Shown piece after piece: positions 10,874-21,684 of a stretch of DNA of 36,164 nucleotides; positions within the stretch are counted from its first letter, which is position 1; each line of letters opens with the position of its first letter. The notes beneath the pieces were generated by a model that was not told the DNA's origin, did no database searches, and worked only from the letters and a program-made list of their open reading frames with translations. Origin of the DNA: Comamonadaceae bacterium (GTDB lineage: Bacteria; Pseudomonadota; Gammaproteobacteria; Burkholderiales; Burkholderiaceae_C); assembly GCA_004144865.1 (NCBI GenBank), contig SEAY01000025.1:1-36164 (forward strand), read 5' to 3'. Position numbers and translations under genes: made by a program.

Positions 10874-11758
10874 ATGCACGCCCTCTCCCGCCAGCAACTC
10901 GTGGTCCTGGCCCTCCTCACGCTCGTGTGGGGCATCAACTGGCCGGTGATGAAGCTGGGGGTGAGCGAATTCCCGCCGCTCACCTTCCGCGCGCTCTCCA
11001 TGTGGCTCGGGCTGCCCGTTCTGGGCGGTGCCATGCTGCTGATGAAGGTGCCGTTCCGCATCAAGCGCGAGCACTGGCAGGAGCTGTTCTGGCTGGCGGC
11101 GACCAACATGTTCGTGTGGCACGTGTGCATCATCCTGGCGGTGCGCACGCTCTCCAGCGGCCGCGCGGCGATCCTGGGCTACACCATGCCGATCTTCTCG
11201 GCACTGATAGGCGCCCTGTTCTTCGCCACGCCGCTGGGACGGCGGGCCTGGATAGGCGTGAGTGCCGCCGCGGTCGGCGTGCTGCTGCTGCTCTGGCACG
11301 AGCTCACGCAACTGGCCGGACGCCCGGTCGGCGTGGTGCTGGCGCTGGTGGCGGCCGCCTTCTGGGCGCTGGGAACGCAGACGCTGCGCCGCACGCGCCT
11401 CGACGTGCCGGCGCTGACCATCTCCTTCTGGATGACGGTGCTCACGGCAGTCCTCATGGCCGTCCTGTCCACGTTGTTCGAGCGCTCCGAATGGGCGCTG
11501 CCGAATTTCACCGCCGGCTGGACGATCCTGTTCAACGCGGTGCTGATCTTCGGCTTCGCGCACGCCGCGTGGACCTACCTCGCGAAAGGGCTGCCGCCCG
11601 TCGCCTCGACGCTGAGCGTGATGATGATCCCGGTGCTGGGCGTCTTCAGCGGCGCCGTCTGGCTGCGCGAGCCGGTGCATTGGCCGGACGGGGTGGCCGT
11701 GGCGCTGATGGTGGTGGCGATCGCCTCGGTGCTCTGGCCCGCGCGCAAGCCGTCCTGA
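10874..11758 (+). CDS. EamA/DMT-family permease
   Basis: The 294-residue protein has about ten hydrophobic helices in two EamA repeats. It begins with the typical VVLALLTLVWGINWPVMKLG and contains FPPLTFRALS in helix 2. The second repeat ends with STLSVMMIPVLGVFSGAVWLREP, a hallmark of the drug/metabolite transporter family. These are inner-membrane exporters of amino acids, nucleotides or other small molecules; the substrate cannot be told from sequence. The start is set by the natural family N-terminus and a CACAAT 8 bases upstream. No operon partner on this strand. Confidence 0.92.
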   Translation: MHALSRQQLVVLALLTLVWGINWPVMKLGVSEFPPLTFRALSMWLGLPVLGGAMLLMKVPFRIKREHWQELFWLAATNMFVWHVCIILAVRTLSSGRAAILGYTMPIFSALIGALFFATPLGRRAWIGVSAAAVGVLLLLWHELTQLAGRPVGVVLALVAAAFWALGTQTLRRTRLDVPALTISFWMTVLTAVLMAVLSTLFERSEWALPNFTAGWTILFNAVLIFGFAHAAWTYLAKGLPPVASTLSVMMIPVLGVFSGAVWLREPVHWPDGVAVALMVVAIASVLWPARKPS

Positions 11759-11781
11759 AATCTGTAGCACCACAAACTCGA

Positions 11782-11869
11782 CGAGGCGCGGCAGTGCGGA
11801 CGAAAGACTTCACCGCGTCCACTTCGTCTGTAGGACTGCGCCGCGTTCGCCCGGCAGCGCCGTGCCGGG
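11782..11869. repeat. Structured intergenic spacer with nested inverted repeats
   Basis: An outer imperfect dyad (CGAGGCGCGGCAGT at 11782 with ACTGCGCCGCGTTCG at 11835) encloses an inner GACGAA/TTCGTC pair (11799, 11823). A perfect hairpin CCCGGCA-6-TGCCGGG follows at 11850-11869. The bases lie between the EamA stop and the kinase start. They could form a terminator without a T-run, or be an intergenic repeat family. Confidence 0.5.
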
Positions 11870-11885
11870 TTCGGCGAGACCTTCC

Positions 11886-11891
11886 CATAAT
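11886..11891 (+). promoter_or_regulatory. -10-like element of the PAS hybrid kinase gene
   Basis: CATAAT lies 9 bases before the ATG at 11901; no Shine-Dalgarno sequence is present. Confidence 0.4.
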
Positions 11892-11900
11892 CGCGTGCGC

Positions 11901-13829
11901 ATGAATGTCCTCGCCACCCCGCGTCTGGACGCCCTCACCGACCAGCGCCTGCAGTTGCTGATCGAGGCCGTCACGGATTACGGCATCTTCCTGCTGGACC
12001 CCGAGGGTCACGTCATCTCCTGGAATTCCGGCGCCCAGAAGCTCAAGGGCTGGAAGCGGGAGGAGATCCTCGGCCAGCACTTCTCCGTCTTCTATCCCAG
12101 GGAGTCGGTGGATTCCGGCTGGCCGCAGGAAGAGCTGCGGCTCGCGCGGCAGCGCGGCCGCTTCGAGGACGAGGGCTGGCGCCTGCGCAAGGACGGCTCG
12201 CGCTTCTGGGCCAACGTCGTCATCACGGCGCTGTACGGCCCGATGGGCGAGCTCACCGGGTTCGCCAAGATCACGCGCGACCTCACCGAGCGGCGTCGCC
12301 ACGAGGAAGAACTGCGCGCCAGCGAGGAACGCTTCCGGCTCCTGGTGGGCAGCGTGCGCGATTACGCGATCTACATGCTGGACCCAGAAGGCGTCGTCCA
12401 GAGCTGGAACGCGGGCGCCCAGGCGATCAAGGGCTACGCCGCGGGGGAGATCATCGGCCGCCACTTCAGCGCCTTCTACACCCCGGAAGACGTGGTCGCG
12501 GGGAAGCCCGAGGCGGAGCTGGCCGCCGCGCGCGCCTCGGGCCGCGTGGAGGACGAAGGCTGGCGCGTGCGCAAGGACGGCTCGCTGTTCTGGGCCCACG
12601 TGGTGGTGACGGCGATCCACGGCCCGCAAGGCGACCTGCGCGGCTTCGCCAAGGTCACGCGCGACATGAGCGACCGCCGGCGGCTGGAGGAGCTGGAGGC
12701 GTCCAGCCGCCGCATGAACGAATTCCTCGCCATGCTGGCGCACGAGCTGCGCAACCCGCTGGCGCCGATCCGCAACGCCGTGACGATCATGCAGCTGGAG
12801 ACGCTCGCCAACCCCGTGCTGCGCAACTGCCGCGACGTGATCGACCGCCAGCTCACCCACGTCACGCGGCTGGTGGACGACCTGCTGGACGTGGGGCGCC
12901 TCACCACCGGCAAGATCAAGCTGCGCAAGGAGCTGCTGCGCCTGCCCGACATCGTGGCGCGCAGCGCCGAGATGGCCCGGCCGCTGATGACGGCGCGGCG
13001 CCACGAGTTCACCATCGAGCAACCGGAAGCGCCGCCGTACGTGCACGGCGACGCCACGCGCCTGTCGCAGGTGCTGCAGAACCTGCTGGTCAACGCCGCC
13101 AAGTACACGCCCGAGGGTGGCAAGGTCAGGCTCATGGTGCGTCCCTCCGGCAGCTTCGTCGACATCATCGTGAGCGACAACGGCCGCGGCCTCGCGCCGG
13201 AGAACCTGATGCGGATCTTCCAGCTGTTCGCGCAGGTGGAGGTCGGCCACTCCACCGCGGAGAGCGGGCTCGGCATCGGGCTCACCCTCGCGCGATCGCT
13301 CGCCGAGATGCACGGCGGCACGATCGAGGCCGTCAGCACCGGGCTGGGACAGGGCAGCACCTTCACCGTGCGCCTGCCGCTCGCCTCGCCGGCGGCGGTC
13401 GCCGAGGAACGCCGGGAGCAGGAGGACCTGGCCGGCGGCCTGCGCGTGCTGGTCATCGACGACAACCGCGATTCGGCCGACAGTGCCACCGAGGTGCTGC
13501 GCCTGCTGGGCAACGAAGTCGAGTGCGCCTACGACGGCGAGCGCGGCGTCGCCCTCGCGGGGCGCTTCCGTCCGCACATGATCCTGATGGACCTGGCCAT
13601 GCCCGGCATGGACGGGTACGAAACGCGCAGGGCGCTGGTGGCCGAGGGCGAGTCCAGCGACACGTTCATGGTGGCGATGACCGGCTACGGCAACGAGGAG
13701 GACAAGCGGCGCACGCGCTCGGCCGGCTTCGATGCCCACCTCACCAAGCCGGTGGAGCTCGAAGCGCTCGTGCGGCTGCTGAACGAAGCGCGCTCGCGGC
13801 ACGGCAAGGCGCCCACCGCCGCCCTCTAG
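11901..13829 (+). CDS. Soluble PAS-PAS hybrid histidine kinase with receiver domain
   Basis: The 642-residue protein has no membrane segment. Domains: PAS 1 (about 18-130), PAS 2 (about 145-255), HisKA with the phospho-acceptor His281 in LAHELRNPLAP, HATPase with the N box at about 393-405 (LQNLLVNAAKYTPEGG) and the G box GLGIGL, then a receiver domain from about 512 with the acceptor Asp564 in ILMDLAMPGMDG. The two PAS domains are near copies of each other (both contain LDPEG, SWN-GAQ, EDEGWR-RKDGS-FWA and GFAK-TRD). There is no DNA-binding output domain, so phosphate must pass to another protein. Cytoplasmic. It lies 96 bases before the receptor gene on the same strand and may belong to the same signalling locus. 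ATG at 11901 is preferred because CATAAT lies just upstream. Confidence 0.93.
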   Translation: MNVLATPRLDALTDQRLQLLIEAVTDYGIFLLDPEGHVISWNSGAQKLKGWKREEILGQHFSVFYPRESVDSGWPQEELRLARQRGRFEDEGWRLRKDGSRFWANVVITALYGPMGELTGFAKITRDLTERRRHEEELRASEERFRLLVGSVRDYAIYMLDPEGVVQSWNAGAQAIKGYAAGEIIGRHFSAFYTPEDVVAGKPEAELAAARASGRVEDEGWRVRKDGSLFWAHVVVTAIHGPQGDLRGFAKVTRDMSDRRRLEELEASSRRMNEFLAMLAHELRNPLAPIRNAVTIMQLETLANPVLRNCRDVIDRQLTHVTRLVDDLLDVGRLTTGKIKLRKELLRLPDIVARSAEMARPLMTARRHEFTIEQPEAPPYVHGDATRLSQVLQNLLVNAAKYTPEGGKVRLMVRPSGSFVDIIVSDNGRGLAPENLMRIFQLFAQVEVGHSTAESGLGIGLTLARSLAEMHGGTIEAVSTGLGQGSTFTVRLPLASPAAVAEERREQEDLAGGLRVLVIDDNRDSADSATEVLRLLGNEVECAYDGERGVALAGRFRPHMILMDLAMPGMDGYETRRALVAEGESSDTFMVAMTGYGNEEDKRRTRSAGFDAHLTKPVELEALVRLLNEARSRHGKAPTAAL

Positions 13830-13925
13830 GGTTTTCCGCTGTAGGAGAACCGCGACAGATCAGCTGCGCGGCAGCCCGCGCACCTCGGCCGCGCCTACCA
13901 TCCGCGTTCCTCCCCGGACGCAGAC

Positions 13926-15824
13926 ATGGCCTTTCCTCCCCCTTTCCTCCTTCGCGCGTGCCTGCTCCTTTCGGCCCTGTCCTGCACCGCGGCCGCCGCC
14001 GCACCCGTGCAGGTGGCAGCCGGACCGGGCCTGGCCGAACTCAGCCTGGAGCAGCTCAGCGACCTGCCAGTCACCTCCGTGTCGGGACGGCCCGAGAGCC
14101 TGCGCAGCGCGCCGGCCTCGGTGTTCGTGATCTCCGGCGAGGACATCCGGCGCTCCGGCGCCACCAGCCTGCCGGAGGCGCTGCGGCTGGCGCCGAACCT
14201 GCAGGTGGCGCGCATGAGCGCCGGGCAGTACGCGATCAGCGCGCGCGGCTTCAACAACGCCATCGCCAACAAGCTGCTGGTGCTGATCGACGGGCGCACG
14301 ATCTACTCGACGCTGTTCTCCGGCGTCTTCTGGGACTTCCACGACGTGGTGCTGGAAGACGTGGAACGCATCGAGGTGGTCAGCGGGCCCGGCGGCACCC
14401 TGTGGGGCGCCAACGCGGTCAACGGTGTCATCAACGTCATCACGCGCACTGCCGCGGCCACGCAGGGCGGACTGGTTTCCGCCACCCGCTCGCACCGCGG
14501 CGGACGGGAAGCCGCGCGCTGGGGCGGTCGCCTGGGCGAGGCCGGCCACCTGCGGATCTACGGCCTGTCCCTGGATCGCGACAACACGTCCAGGGCCAAC
14601 GGCACCGAGGTGCCCGACGCAACCACCAAGCACCAGGTGGGCTTCCGCTCCGACCTCAACGTGGCGCGCGGCCTGCTCACGCTGCAGGGCGACGCCTTCC
14701 GCGGCGGTGACGACCCGGCGGCCAACAACTTCGCGCCGGACATCCACGGCGGCAACCTGCTGGGACGCTGGGAGAGCAGGTTCGCGGACGGCAGCCCGTA
14801 CCGGCTGCAGGCGTACTACGACGTCCAGGCACGCGACGACGTCAACCTGTTCCGCAACCGCATGAGCTCCTGGGACCTGCAGTTCACGCACGAGCCCCGC
14901 ATGCCGCAAGGGCACCAGCTGCTGTGGGGCGGGGGCTACCGCAGCGCGCGCGACAACAACGAGCCCAGCCCCATCGTCCGCTTCATTCCCGGCGAGCGGC
15001 GGCTTGCCTGGGCCAACCTCTTCGCGCAGCACCAGGTGCAGCGCGGCGACTGGCAGTTCACCCTCGGTGCCAAGGCGGAGCGCAACAGCTACACCGGCGT
15101 CGAGTTCCTGCCCAACGCGCGCGTGGCCTACCAGCATTCGGAGCGCAATACGACCTGGGCGGCCTTGTCGCGGGTGGTGCGCGCCCCGGCGCGGATCGAC
15201 CGCGAGCTCTTCGTGCCGGCCAACCCGCCGTTCCTGATCAACGGCGGCGACGGCTTCCAGTCGGAAGTGGCGCGCGTGGCGGAGATCGGCCACCGCGGCC
15301 AGGCTGGCCGCAACCTTTCGTACTCCGCCACGGTCTTCCGCCAGCACTACGAGCGCTTGCGCGGCGGCGCGGGGGTGCCCCTGCGCATCGCCAACCGCAT
15401 CGAGGGCCACGTCGACGGCCTGGAGGCCTGGGCGCAGTGGCAGCCGGCGGAATTCGCCCGCTTGTCGCTCGGCTTCCTGGGGCTGCGCAAGGACCTGCGC
15501 TTCAGCGAGCCGCCGGAAGACGCGACCAGCATCGCCAACCTGGGCAACGACCCGCGCCAGCAGTGGAAGCTGCGCGCACAGTTCGACCTGCCGCGTCGCA
15601 CCGACCTGGACTTCCAGGTCCGGCGTGTCGGCGCGCTGGCCAGCCCCGCCGTGCCGTCGTACACGGCGGTCGACGTCCGCCTCGGCTGGCAGGTGGCGCC
15701 CGAACTGGAGATCGCCCTGGTGGCGCAGAACCTGTTCGACCGGGAGCATGTGGAGTTCGGCGATCCGGCCACGGCCAGCCGGTTCGGACGCCGCCTGTTC
15801 CTGCGGGTGGTCTGGCAACCGTGA
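13926..15824 (+). CDS. TonB-dependent outer-membrane receptor
   Basis: The 632-residue protein has a signal peptide (residues 1-25, cleavage near AAAAAP) followed by LAELSLEQLSDLPVTSVSG, the N-terminus typical of one TonB-receptor subgroup. The plug domain is about residues 48-160, with the motifs ISGEDIRRSGATSLPEAL, ARGFNN, LLVLIDGRTIYS and GGTLWGANAVNGVINVITR. The beta-barrel fills the rest and ends in RLFLRVVWQP. No clear TonB box is seen before the plug. Its stop overlaps the GTG start of the next gene by four bases, so synthesis of receptor and YfiR-like protein is coupled. Ligand unknown; in this subgroup the receptor usually sits beside signalling proteins rather than siderophore genes. 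Confidence 0.93.
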   Translation: MAFPPPFLLRACLLLSALSCTAAAAAPVQVAAGPGLAELSLEQLSDLPVTSVSGRPESLRSAPASVFVISGEDIRRSGATSLPEALRLAPNLQVARMSAGQYAISARGFNNAIANKLLVLIDGRTIYSTLFSGVFWDFHDVVLEDVERIEVVSGPGGTLWGANAVNGVINVITRTAAATQGGLVSATRSHRGGREAARWGGRLGEAGHLRIYGLSLDRDNTSRANGTEVPDATTKHQVGFRSDLNVARGLLTLQGDAFRGGDDPAANNFAPDIHGGNLLGRWESRFADGSPYRLQAYYDVQARDDVNLFRNRMSSWDLQFTHEPRMPQGHQLLWGGGYRSARDNNEPSPIVRFIPGERRLAWANLFAQHQVQRGDWQFTLGAKAERNSYTGVEFLPNARVAYQHSERNTTWAALSRVVRAPARIDRELFVPANPPFLINGGDGFQSEVARVAEIGHRGQAGRNLSYSATVFRQHYERLRGGAGVPLRIANRIEGHVDGLEAWAQWQPAEFARLSLGFLGLRKDLRFSEPPEDATSIANLGNDPRQQWKLRAQFDLPRRTDLDFQVRRVGALASPAVPSYTAVDVRLGWQVAPELEIALVAQNLFDREHVEFGDPATASRFGRRLFLRVVWQP

Positions 15825-16390
15825 CGCGGGGACGCGTCGCCCGGCGGGCCTGGCTCGCGGCCTGCGCGGCCGGCGCGGCGTCGCTCGCCTGGCGCCCTGC
15901 TCCGGCGGGGGCGCAGGGGCTCGGGCTGGCGCGCGCCAGCGCGGTGAAGGCGGCCTTCCTGTACAAGTTCGGCAGCTTCGTCGAGTGGCCCGCGGAGGCC
16001 TTCGCCTCGCCGGCCGCCCCGCTGCGCATCGGGGTGTACGGCGACGACGCGGTGGCCTCCGAACTGGAGCTGATCACCCAGGGCCGCGACGTCGGCGGCC
16101 GCCCGGTGGTCGTGCAGCGCGTGCGCGATGTCGATGCGATGCCGGCACTGCACATCTTCTTCGCCGGCGGGCCGCGCACGAGCCGGATGCGCGAGATGAT
16201 CGCCGCCGCGCAGGGGCCGGTGCTCACCGTGGCCGACGGGTCGGCCGGCGCGCGGGCCGATGCCGTCCTCTACTTCACCGAGGACCAGGGGCGCGTGCGC
16301 TTCAACGCATCGCTGCCGGCCGCCCAGGCGCGCGGCCTGCGCCTGAGCGCCAAGCTGCTGGCCGTGGCCCACGTGGTGGAGGGCCGCTGA
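15821..16390 (+). CDS. YfiR-family (DUF4154) periplasmic protein
   Basis: The 189-residue protein has an N-terminal signal peptide with an RR pair (ARRAWLAACAAGAAS). The mature part has the DUF4154 pattern: VKAAFLYKFGSFVEWPAEAF, then RIGVYGDD, a central VQRVRDVDAM and LHIFFAG segment, VLTVADG, and a C-terminal LSAKLLAVAHVV. In Pseudomonas YfiR holds the membrane enzyme YfiN (CHASE8-HAMP-GGDEF) inactive from the periplasm. Here the following gene also carries a CHASE8-like sensor, so a similar YfiR-sensor contact is the natural inference. The GTG start at 15821 overlaps the receptor stop (GTGA), and the kinase ATG follows its stop after one base. Confidence 0.88.
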   Translation: MTRGRVARRAWLAACAAGAASLAWRPAPAGAQGLGLARASAVKAAFLYKFGSFVEWPAEAFASPAAPLRIGVYGDDAVASELELITQGRDVGGRPVVVQRVRDVDAMPALHIFFAGGPRTSRMREMIAAAQGPVLTVADGSAGARADAVLYFTEDQGRVRFNASLPAAQARGLRLSAKLLAVAHVVEGR

Positions 16391-16391
16391 C

Positions 16392-18621
16392 ATGCGCATC
16401 ACCGGCGCGCGCAGCATCCAGGGCAAGCTGAACCTGATCCTGGTGGCGACCGTGGGCGTGGCGCTGGCGATCGCGGCCGCTTCCCTGCTCGCGTTCGAGG
16501 CCCGGAAGGAATGGCGCACGCTGCGCAACTCGCTGACCAGCCAGGCCGACGTCGTCGGCCTCGCCAGCGAGGCGGCGCTGTCCTTCAGCGACCCGGTGGT
16601 CGGCGAGCAGAACCTGCGGGCGCTCAAGGCCCAGCCGTCGGCGATGGCGGCGGCCCTCTACGACGCCCAGGGCCGGCTCTTCGCCCGCTACGTGCCGCGC
16701 GAAGAGGAGGCAGCGCAACTGCCCGCGCAGGCGCCGCCGCAGGGCCTGCGCTTCGGATGGACCACGGCGACCATGGTGCGGCCGGTCGTCTCGAACCGCG
16801 AAGCCATAGGCAGCATCTACATCGAGGTGCAGCACAACCTGCTGCTGCAGCTGGCCGAGTACATCGGCTGGCTGGTCGCCGTCACTCTCGCGGGCCTCGC
16901 GGGCGCGGTCCTGCTCGCCTCGCGGCTGCAGAAGACGCTGACGGGGCCGATCGAGGAGGTCAGCGAAGTCGCGCGCGGGGTGCTGGAGAGCGGCACCTAC
17001 GACGTGCGCGCCACCCGCCGCAGCGACGACGAGGTGGGCCAGCTGGTGGACGCCTTCAACGCCATGCTGGACGAGCTGGGCCGCCGGGCCCGCGTGCTGC
17101 AGGAGGCCAACGCGGCACTGAGCTCGAGCGAGGCGCGCTACCAGCTCGCGGCGCGCGGCTCGAGCGCCGGCCTGTGGGACTGGGACATGCGCGCGGGCAC
17201 GATGTTCCACTCGCCGCGCCTGAAGGCCGTCCTCGGCTACACGGAGGAGGAATTCCCCGACGTTCCGCAGACGCTGTCGCGCCTCATGCACCCCGACGAC
17301 CTGCAGGACATCCGCGTCCCGCTCCATCGGCACCTGGCGCACGGCACGCCGTTCCAGTCCGAGTGCCGCCTGCGCCAGAAGGACGGCCAGTGGCGCTGGT
17401 TCCTCGCCACCGGTGCCTCGGAGCGCGATGCGACGGGCCGGGTATTCCGCATGGCCGGCTCGCTGATCGACATCGCCGAGCGCAAGGAGTCCGAGATCCT
17501 GCTGCAGCAATCGAGCCGGGCCAAGGACGAATTCCTCGCGACGCTGGCGCACGAGCTGCGCAACCCGCTGGCGCCACTGCGCACCGGGCTGCAGATCCTG
17601 AAGCGGCCGCAGGCCGGCGAGGCCGTGCAGAAGCGCACGCTCGACACGATGGACCGGCAGCTCACCCACATGGTGCGGCTCATCGACGACCTGCTGGACA
17701 TCTCGCGCATCAGCAACGGCAAGATCCGCCTGGAGCTGGCCCGCATGCCGTTGCGCGCGGCGCTGCACACCGCGCTCGAACTGGCCCGCCCCGCCATCGA
17801 CGCCGCCGGCCACGCATTGCACGTGGAGCTGCCGGAAGAGGACGTGCAGGTGATGGGCGACGCGACCCGCCTGGCGCAGGCCTTCGGCAACCTGCTGAAC
17901 AACGCGGCGAAGTACACCCCCGCCGGCGGCAGGATCCGCCTGGTCGCCCGCCGGCAGGGTGACGAGGCCCTCGTGGAAATCTCGGACACCGGCGTCGGGA
18001 TTCCGCCCGACATGCTGGACCGCGTGTTCCAGCTGTTCGCCCAGGTGCCTGGGGCCACCAGCCAGCTCACGTCCGGGCTGGGCATCGGCCTGTTCCTGGT
18101 GCGCAGCCTGGTGGAAATGCACGGCGGCCGCGTGGTGGCGCACAGCGAAGGGCCAGGCCGCGGCAGCACCTTCACCGTCACGCTACCCTGCGTGCAGGCC
18201 CCGGCCGCGGACCAGGCGGCGCCCCAGGCCGCTGCGGACGCGAAAGCGGAAGCCGCCGCCGCGCGCATCCTGGTGGTGGACGACAACGTCGATGCCGCCG
18301 AGACGCTCACCACTTTCCTGGAGATGACCGGGGCGCGCACCCGGGCGGTGTACGACGGCAGCGCCGCCCTGCCCGCCGCGCTGGAATTCGCGCCCGACCT
18401 GGTGCTGCTGGACATCGGCCTGCCCGGCATGAACGGCTACGAGGTCGCCCGCGCCATGCGCGCCGAGCCCCGGCTGGCCGGCGTCCAGCTCGTCGCCCTC
18501 ACGGGCTGGGGCGCGGACGAGGACCGCCGCCGTGCGATGGAGGCCGGCTTCGACCACCACCTGACCAAGCCGGTCGACCTCGGCGTGGTGGAAGACCTGC
18601 TGCAGCAGCTGGCCACCGGCC

Positions 18622-18635
<14 letters not shown>
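16392..18635 (+). CDS. CHASE8-HAMP-PAS hybrid histidine kinase with receiver domain
   Basis: The 747-residue inner-membrane kinase starts with a membrane helix at about 13-34. A periplasmic region of about 120 residues with CHASE8-like text (LTSQADVVGLASEAALSFSD, ALYDAQGRLFARY) follows, then a second helix at about 157-178, HAMP (about 176-230) and PAS with a PAC tail (about 245-365). HisKA has His387 in LAHELRNPLAP, then HATPase (FGNLLNNAAKYTPAGG, ISDTGVGIP, GLGIGL). The receiver from about 625 has Asp674 in VLLDIGLPGMNG and the conserved Lys in LTKPVD. It has no output domain. It is the last gene of the receptor-YfiR-kinase operon and ends 14 bases inside the 3' end of the convergent oxidase gene. 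Confidence 0.93.
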
Positions 18636-20076
<1,441 letters not shown>

Positions 20077-20168
20077 GCACCCTCCTTCGCGGCAGTATGG
20101 CTGAGACTGCCGGGGCGGCGGCGAGTTCCCACCGAGGCGCGACTCCGGCTGCGCGCAACAATACGCCC

Positions 20169-20807
20169 ATGCTCCGCTACTTCACGCTCCCCGTCACGCC
20201 GTTCCAGCAGAACTGCTCCGTCGTCTACGACGACACCACGCAGCAGGCCGCCGTGATCGATCCGGGCGGCGACCTCGATCGCCTGCTCGCGGAAGTCGAG
20301 CGGCGCGAACTGAAGCTGGAACAGATCTGGCTGACGCACGCGCACATCGACCACGCCGGCGGCACCGCGGAACTCGCGCGGCGCCTGCAGCTGCCCATCA
20401 TCGGGCCGCATCCGGCCGACCAGTTCTGGATCACCGGGCTGCCGCAGCAGGGCGCGATGTTCGGCTTTCCTCCCGCCGAAGCCTTCACCCCCACGCGCTG
20501 GCTGCACGACGGCGACACGGTGGAGCTGGCCGGGCACGTGCTGCACGTGCGGCACTGCCCCGGCCACACGCCGGGGCACGTGGTGTTCCATTCACCGGAG
20601 ATGCAGCGCGCCTTCGTCGGCGACGTGCTGTTCGCCGGCAGCATGGGCCGCACGGATTTCCCCCAGGGCGATCACGCGACGCTGGTCGCCAGCATCACGC
20701 AGAAGCTGTGGCCGATGGGCGACGAGACGGTGTTCATCCCGGGCCACGGCCCGGAGAGCACCTTCGGACGTGAACGCCGCACCAACCCCTACGTGGGGGG
20801 AACCTGA
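20169..20807 (+). CDS. Metallo-beta-lactamase-fold hydrolase (GloB/YcbL-like)
   Basis: The 212-residue protein has the full zinc-site set: HxHxDH at residues 57-62 (THAHIDH), His133 in CPGHTPGH, Asp152 in FVGDVLF and His193 in PGHGPES. The GSMGRTDFPQGD loop is typical of YcbL-type hydroxyacylglutathione hydrolase relatives. The family hydrolyses glutathione thioesters; this member lacks the longer C-terminal glutathione-binding domain of GloB, so the exact substrate is open. The ATG at 20169 has AACAAT six bases upstream and no ribosome binding site. Divergent from the oxidase and convergent with the M48 peptidase. Confidence 0.92.
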   Translation: MLRYFTLPVTPFQQNCSVVYDDTTQQAAVIDPGGDLDRLLAEVERRELKLEQIWLTHAHIDHAGGTAELARRLQLPIIGPHPADQFWITGLPQQGAMFGFPPAEAFTPTRWLHDGDTVELAGHVLHVRHCPGHTPGHVVFHSPEMQRAFVGDVLFAGSMGRTDFPQGDHATLVASITQKLWPMGDETVFIPGHGPESTFGRERRTNPYVGGT

Positions 20808-20817
20808 AGCGCGGAGA

Positions 20818-21651
20818 TCAGCGGCGCGCGGCCGCCTGCTGGTACAGGGCCTGCACGCGCGGGATGTTCTCGTTCAGGCGCTGCATGCGGTCCGGACCCG
20901 TCGGGTGCGTGGAGAGGAAGGCGGGGCCGCCGCCGCTGTTCGCCTGGCCCATCTTCTGCCACAGCGACACGGAGGCGCGCGGATCGAAGGCGGAGCGCGC
21001 GCCCATCTCCAGGCCCACGAGGTCGGCCTCGATCTCGTCGTCGCGGCTGAACTTGAGCGTGAGCAGCTGGGTGCCGATGTTGGCGGCCACGTCGCCGAGC
21101 TCGCCGAGGCCGAACAGCGCCGCGCCCAGCGACAGCAGCGCGCCCGTGCCCTGGCTCTTGGCGATGCGCTCGCGTGCATGCTCGCGCAGCGCGTGCGCCA
21201 TCTCGTGGCCGATCACCATCGCCGCCTCGTCGTCGGAGAGCTTCAGCTTGTCGAGCAGGCCTGTGAACAGCGCGATCTTGCCGCCCGGCATGCAGAAGGC
21301 GTTGATCGAATTGCTTTGGATGAGGTTGACCTCCCAGCGCCACTGGCGCGCACGCTCGTTCCAGCGCGGCGCGTCGGCGATCAGGCGTGAGGAAATCTTG
21401 CGGATGCGCTGCAGCTGCGGATGGCTCTCGGGCGCGAGGGCACCCTTGGTCCGCGCTTCCTGCAGCAGTTCGCCATACTGCTTGGCGGCGGCCTGCTCCA
21501 GCTCACCGGCCGGAACCAGCGTGCGCAGGCGCGAGCCCTGGCCGACGTCCACCTGCGCGAAGGCGGAGCCAGCGGCGGTCGCGCCGGCGGCCAGCAGGAA
21601 GCCCCGCCGGTTCAGCCAGGGGGAGGACTTGGCAGCACAGAGTTGGCACAT
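20818..21651 (-). CDS. M48-family metallopeptidase, exported
   Basis: The 277-residue protein has a twin-arginine-like signal (NRRGFLLAAGATAAG, about residues 14-28). The catalytic zinc motif HEMAH is at residues 149-153, and the third ligand is probably Glu206 in SRDDEIEAD. This is the BepA/LoiP/Oma1-type domain of M48 proteases, which handle outer-membrane protein quality control in the periplasm. No lipobox is obvious, and no TPR repeats follow, so it is shorter than BepA. Start at 21651 is preferred over 21675 because TATTAT (minus strand, 21663-21658) lies 6 bases upstream of 21651 and inside the longer version. Divergent from the AmpG-like gene. Confidence 0.92.
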   Translation of the reverse strand: MCQLCAAKSSPWLNRRGFLLAAGATAAGSAFAQVDVGQGSRLRTLVPAGELEQAAAKQYGELLQEARTKGALAPESHPQLQRIRKISSRLIADAPRWNERARQWRWEVNLIQSNSINAFCMPGGKIALFTGLLDKLKLSDDEAAMVIGHEMAHALREHARERIAKSQGTGALLSLGAALFGLGELGDVAANIGTQLLTLKFSRDDEIEADLVGLEMGARSAFDPRASVSLWQKMGQANSGGGPAFLSTHPTGPDRMQRLNENIPRVQALYQQAAARR

Positions 21652-21657
21652 GCGCAA

Positions 21658-21663
21658 ATAATA
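21658..21663 (-). promoter_or_regulatory. -10-like element of the M48 peptidase gene
   Basis: TATTAT on the minus strand is 6 bases before the ATG at 21651. It supports that start over the upstream ATG at 21675 and a leaderless message. Confidence 0.45.
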
Positions 21664-21684
21664 CTGACGAAGCACAAGAACACC

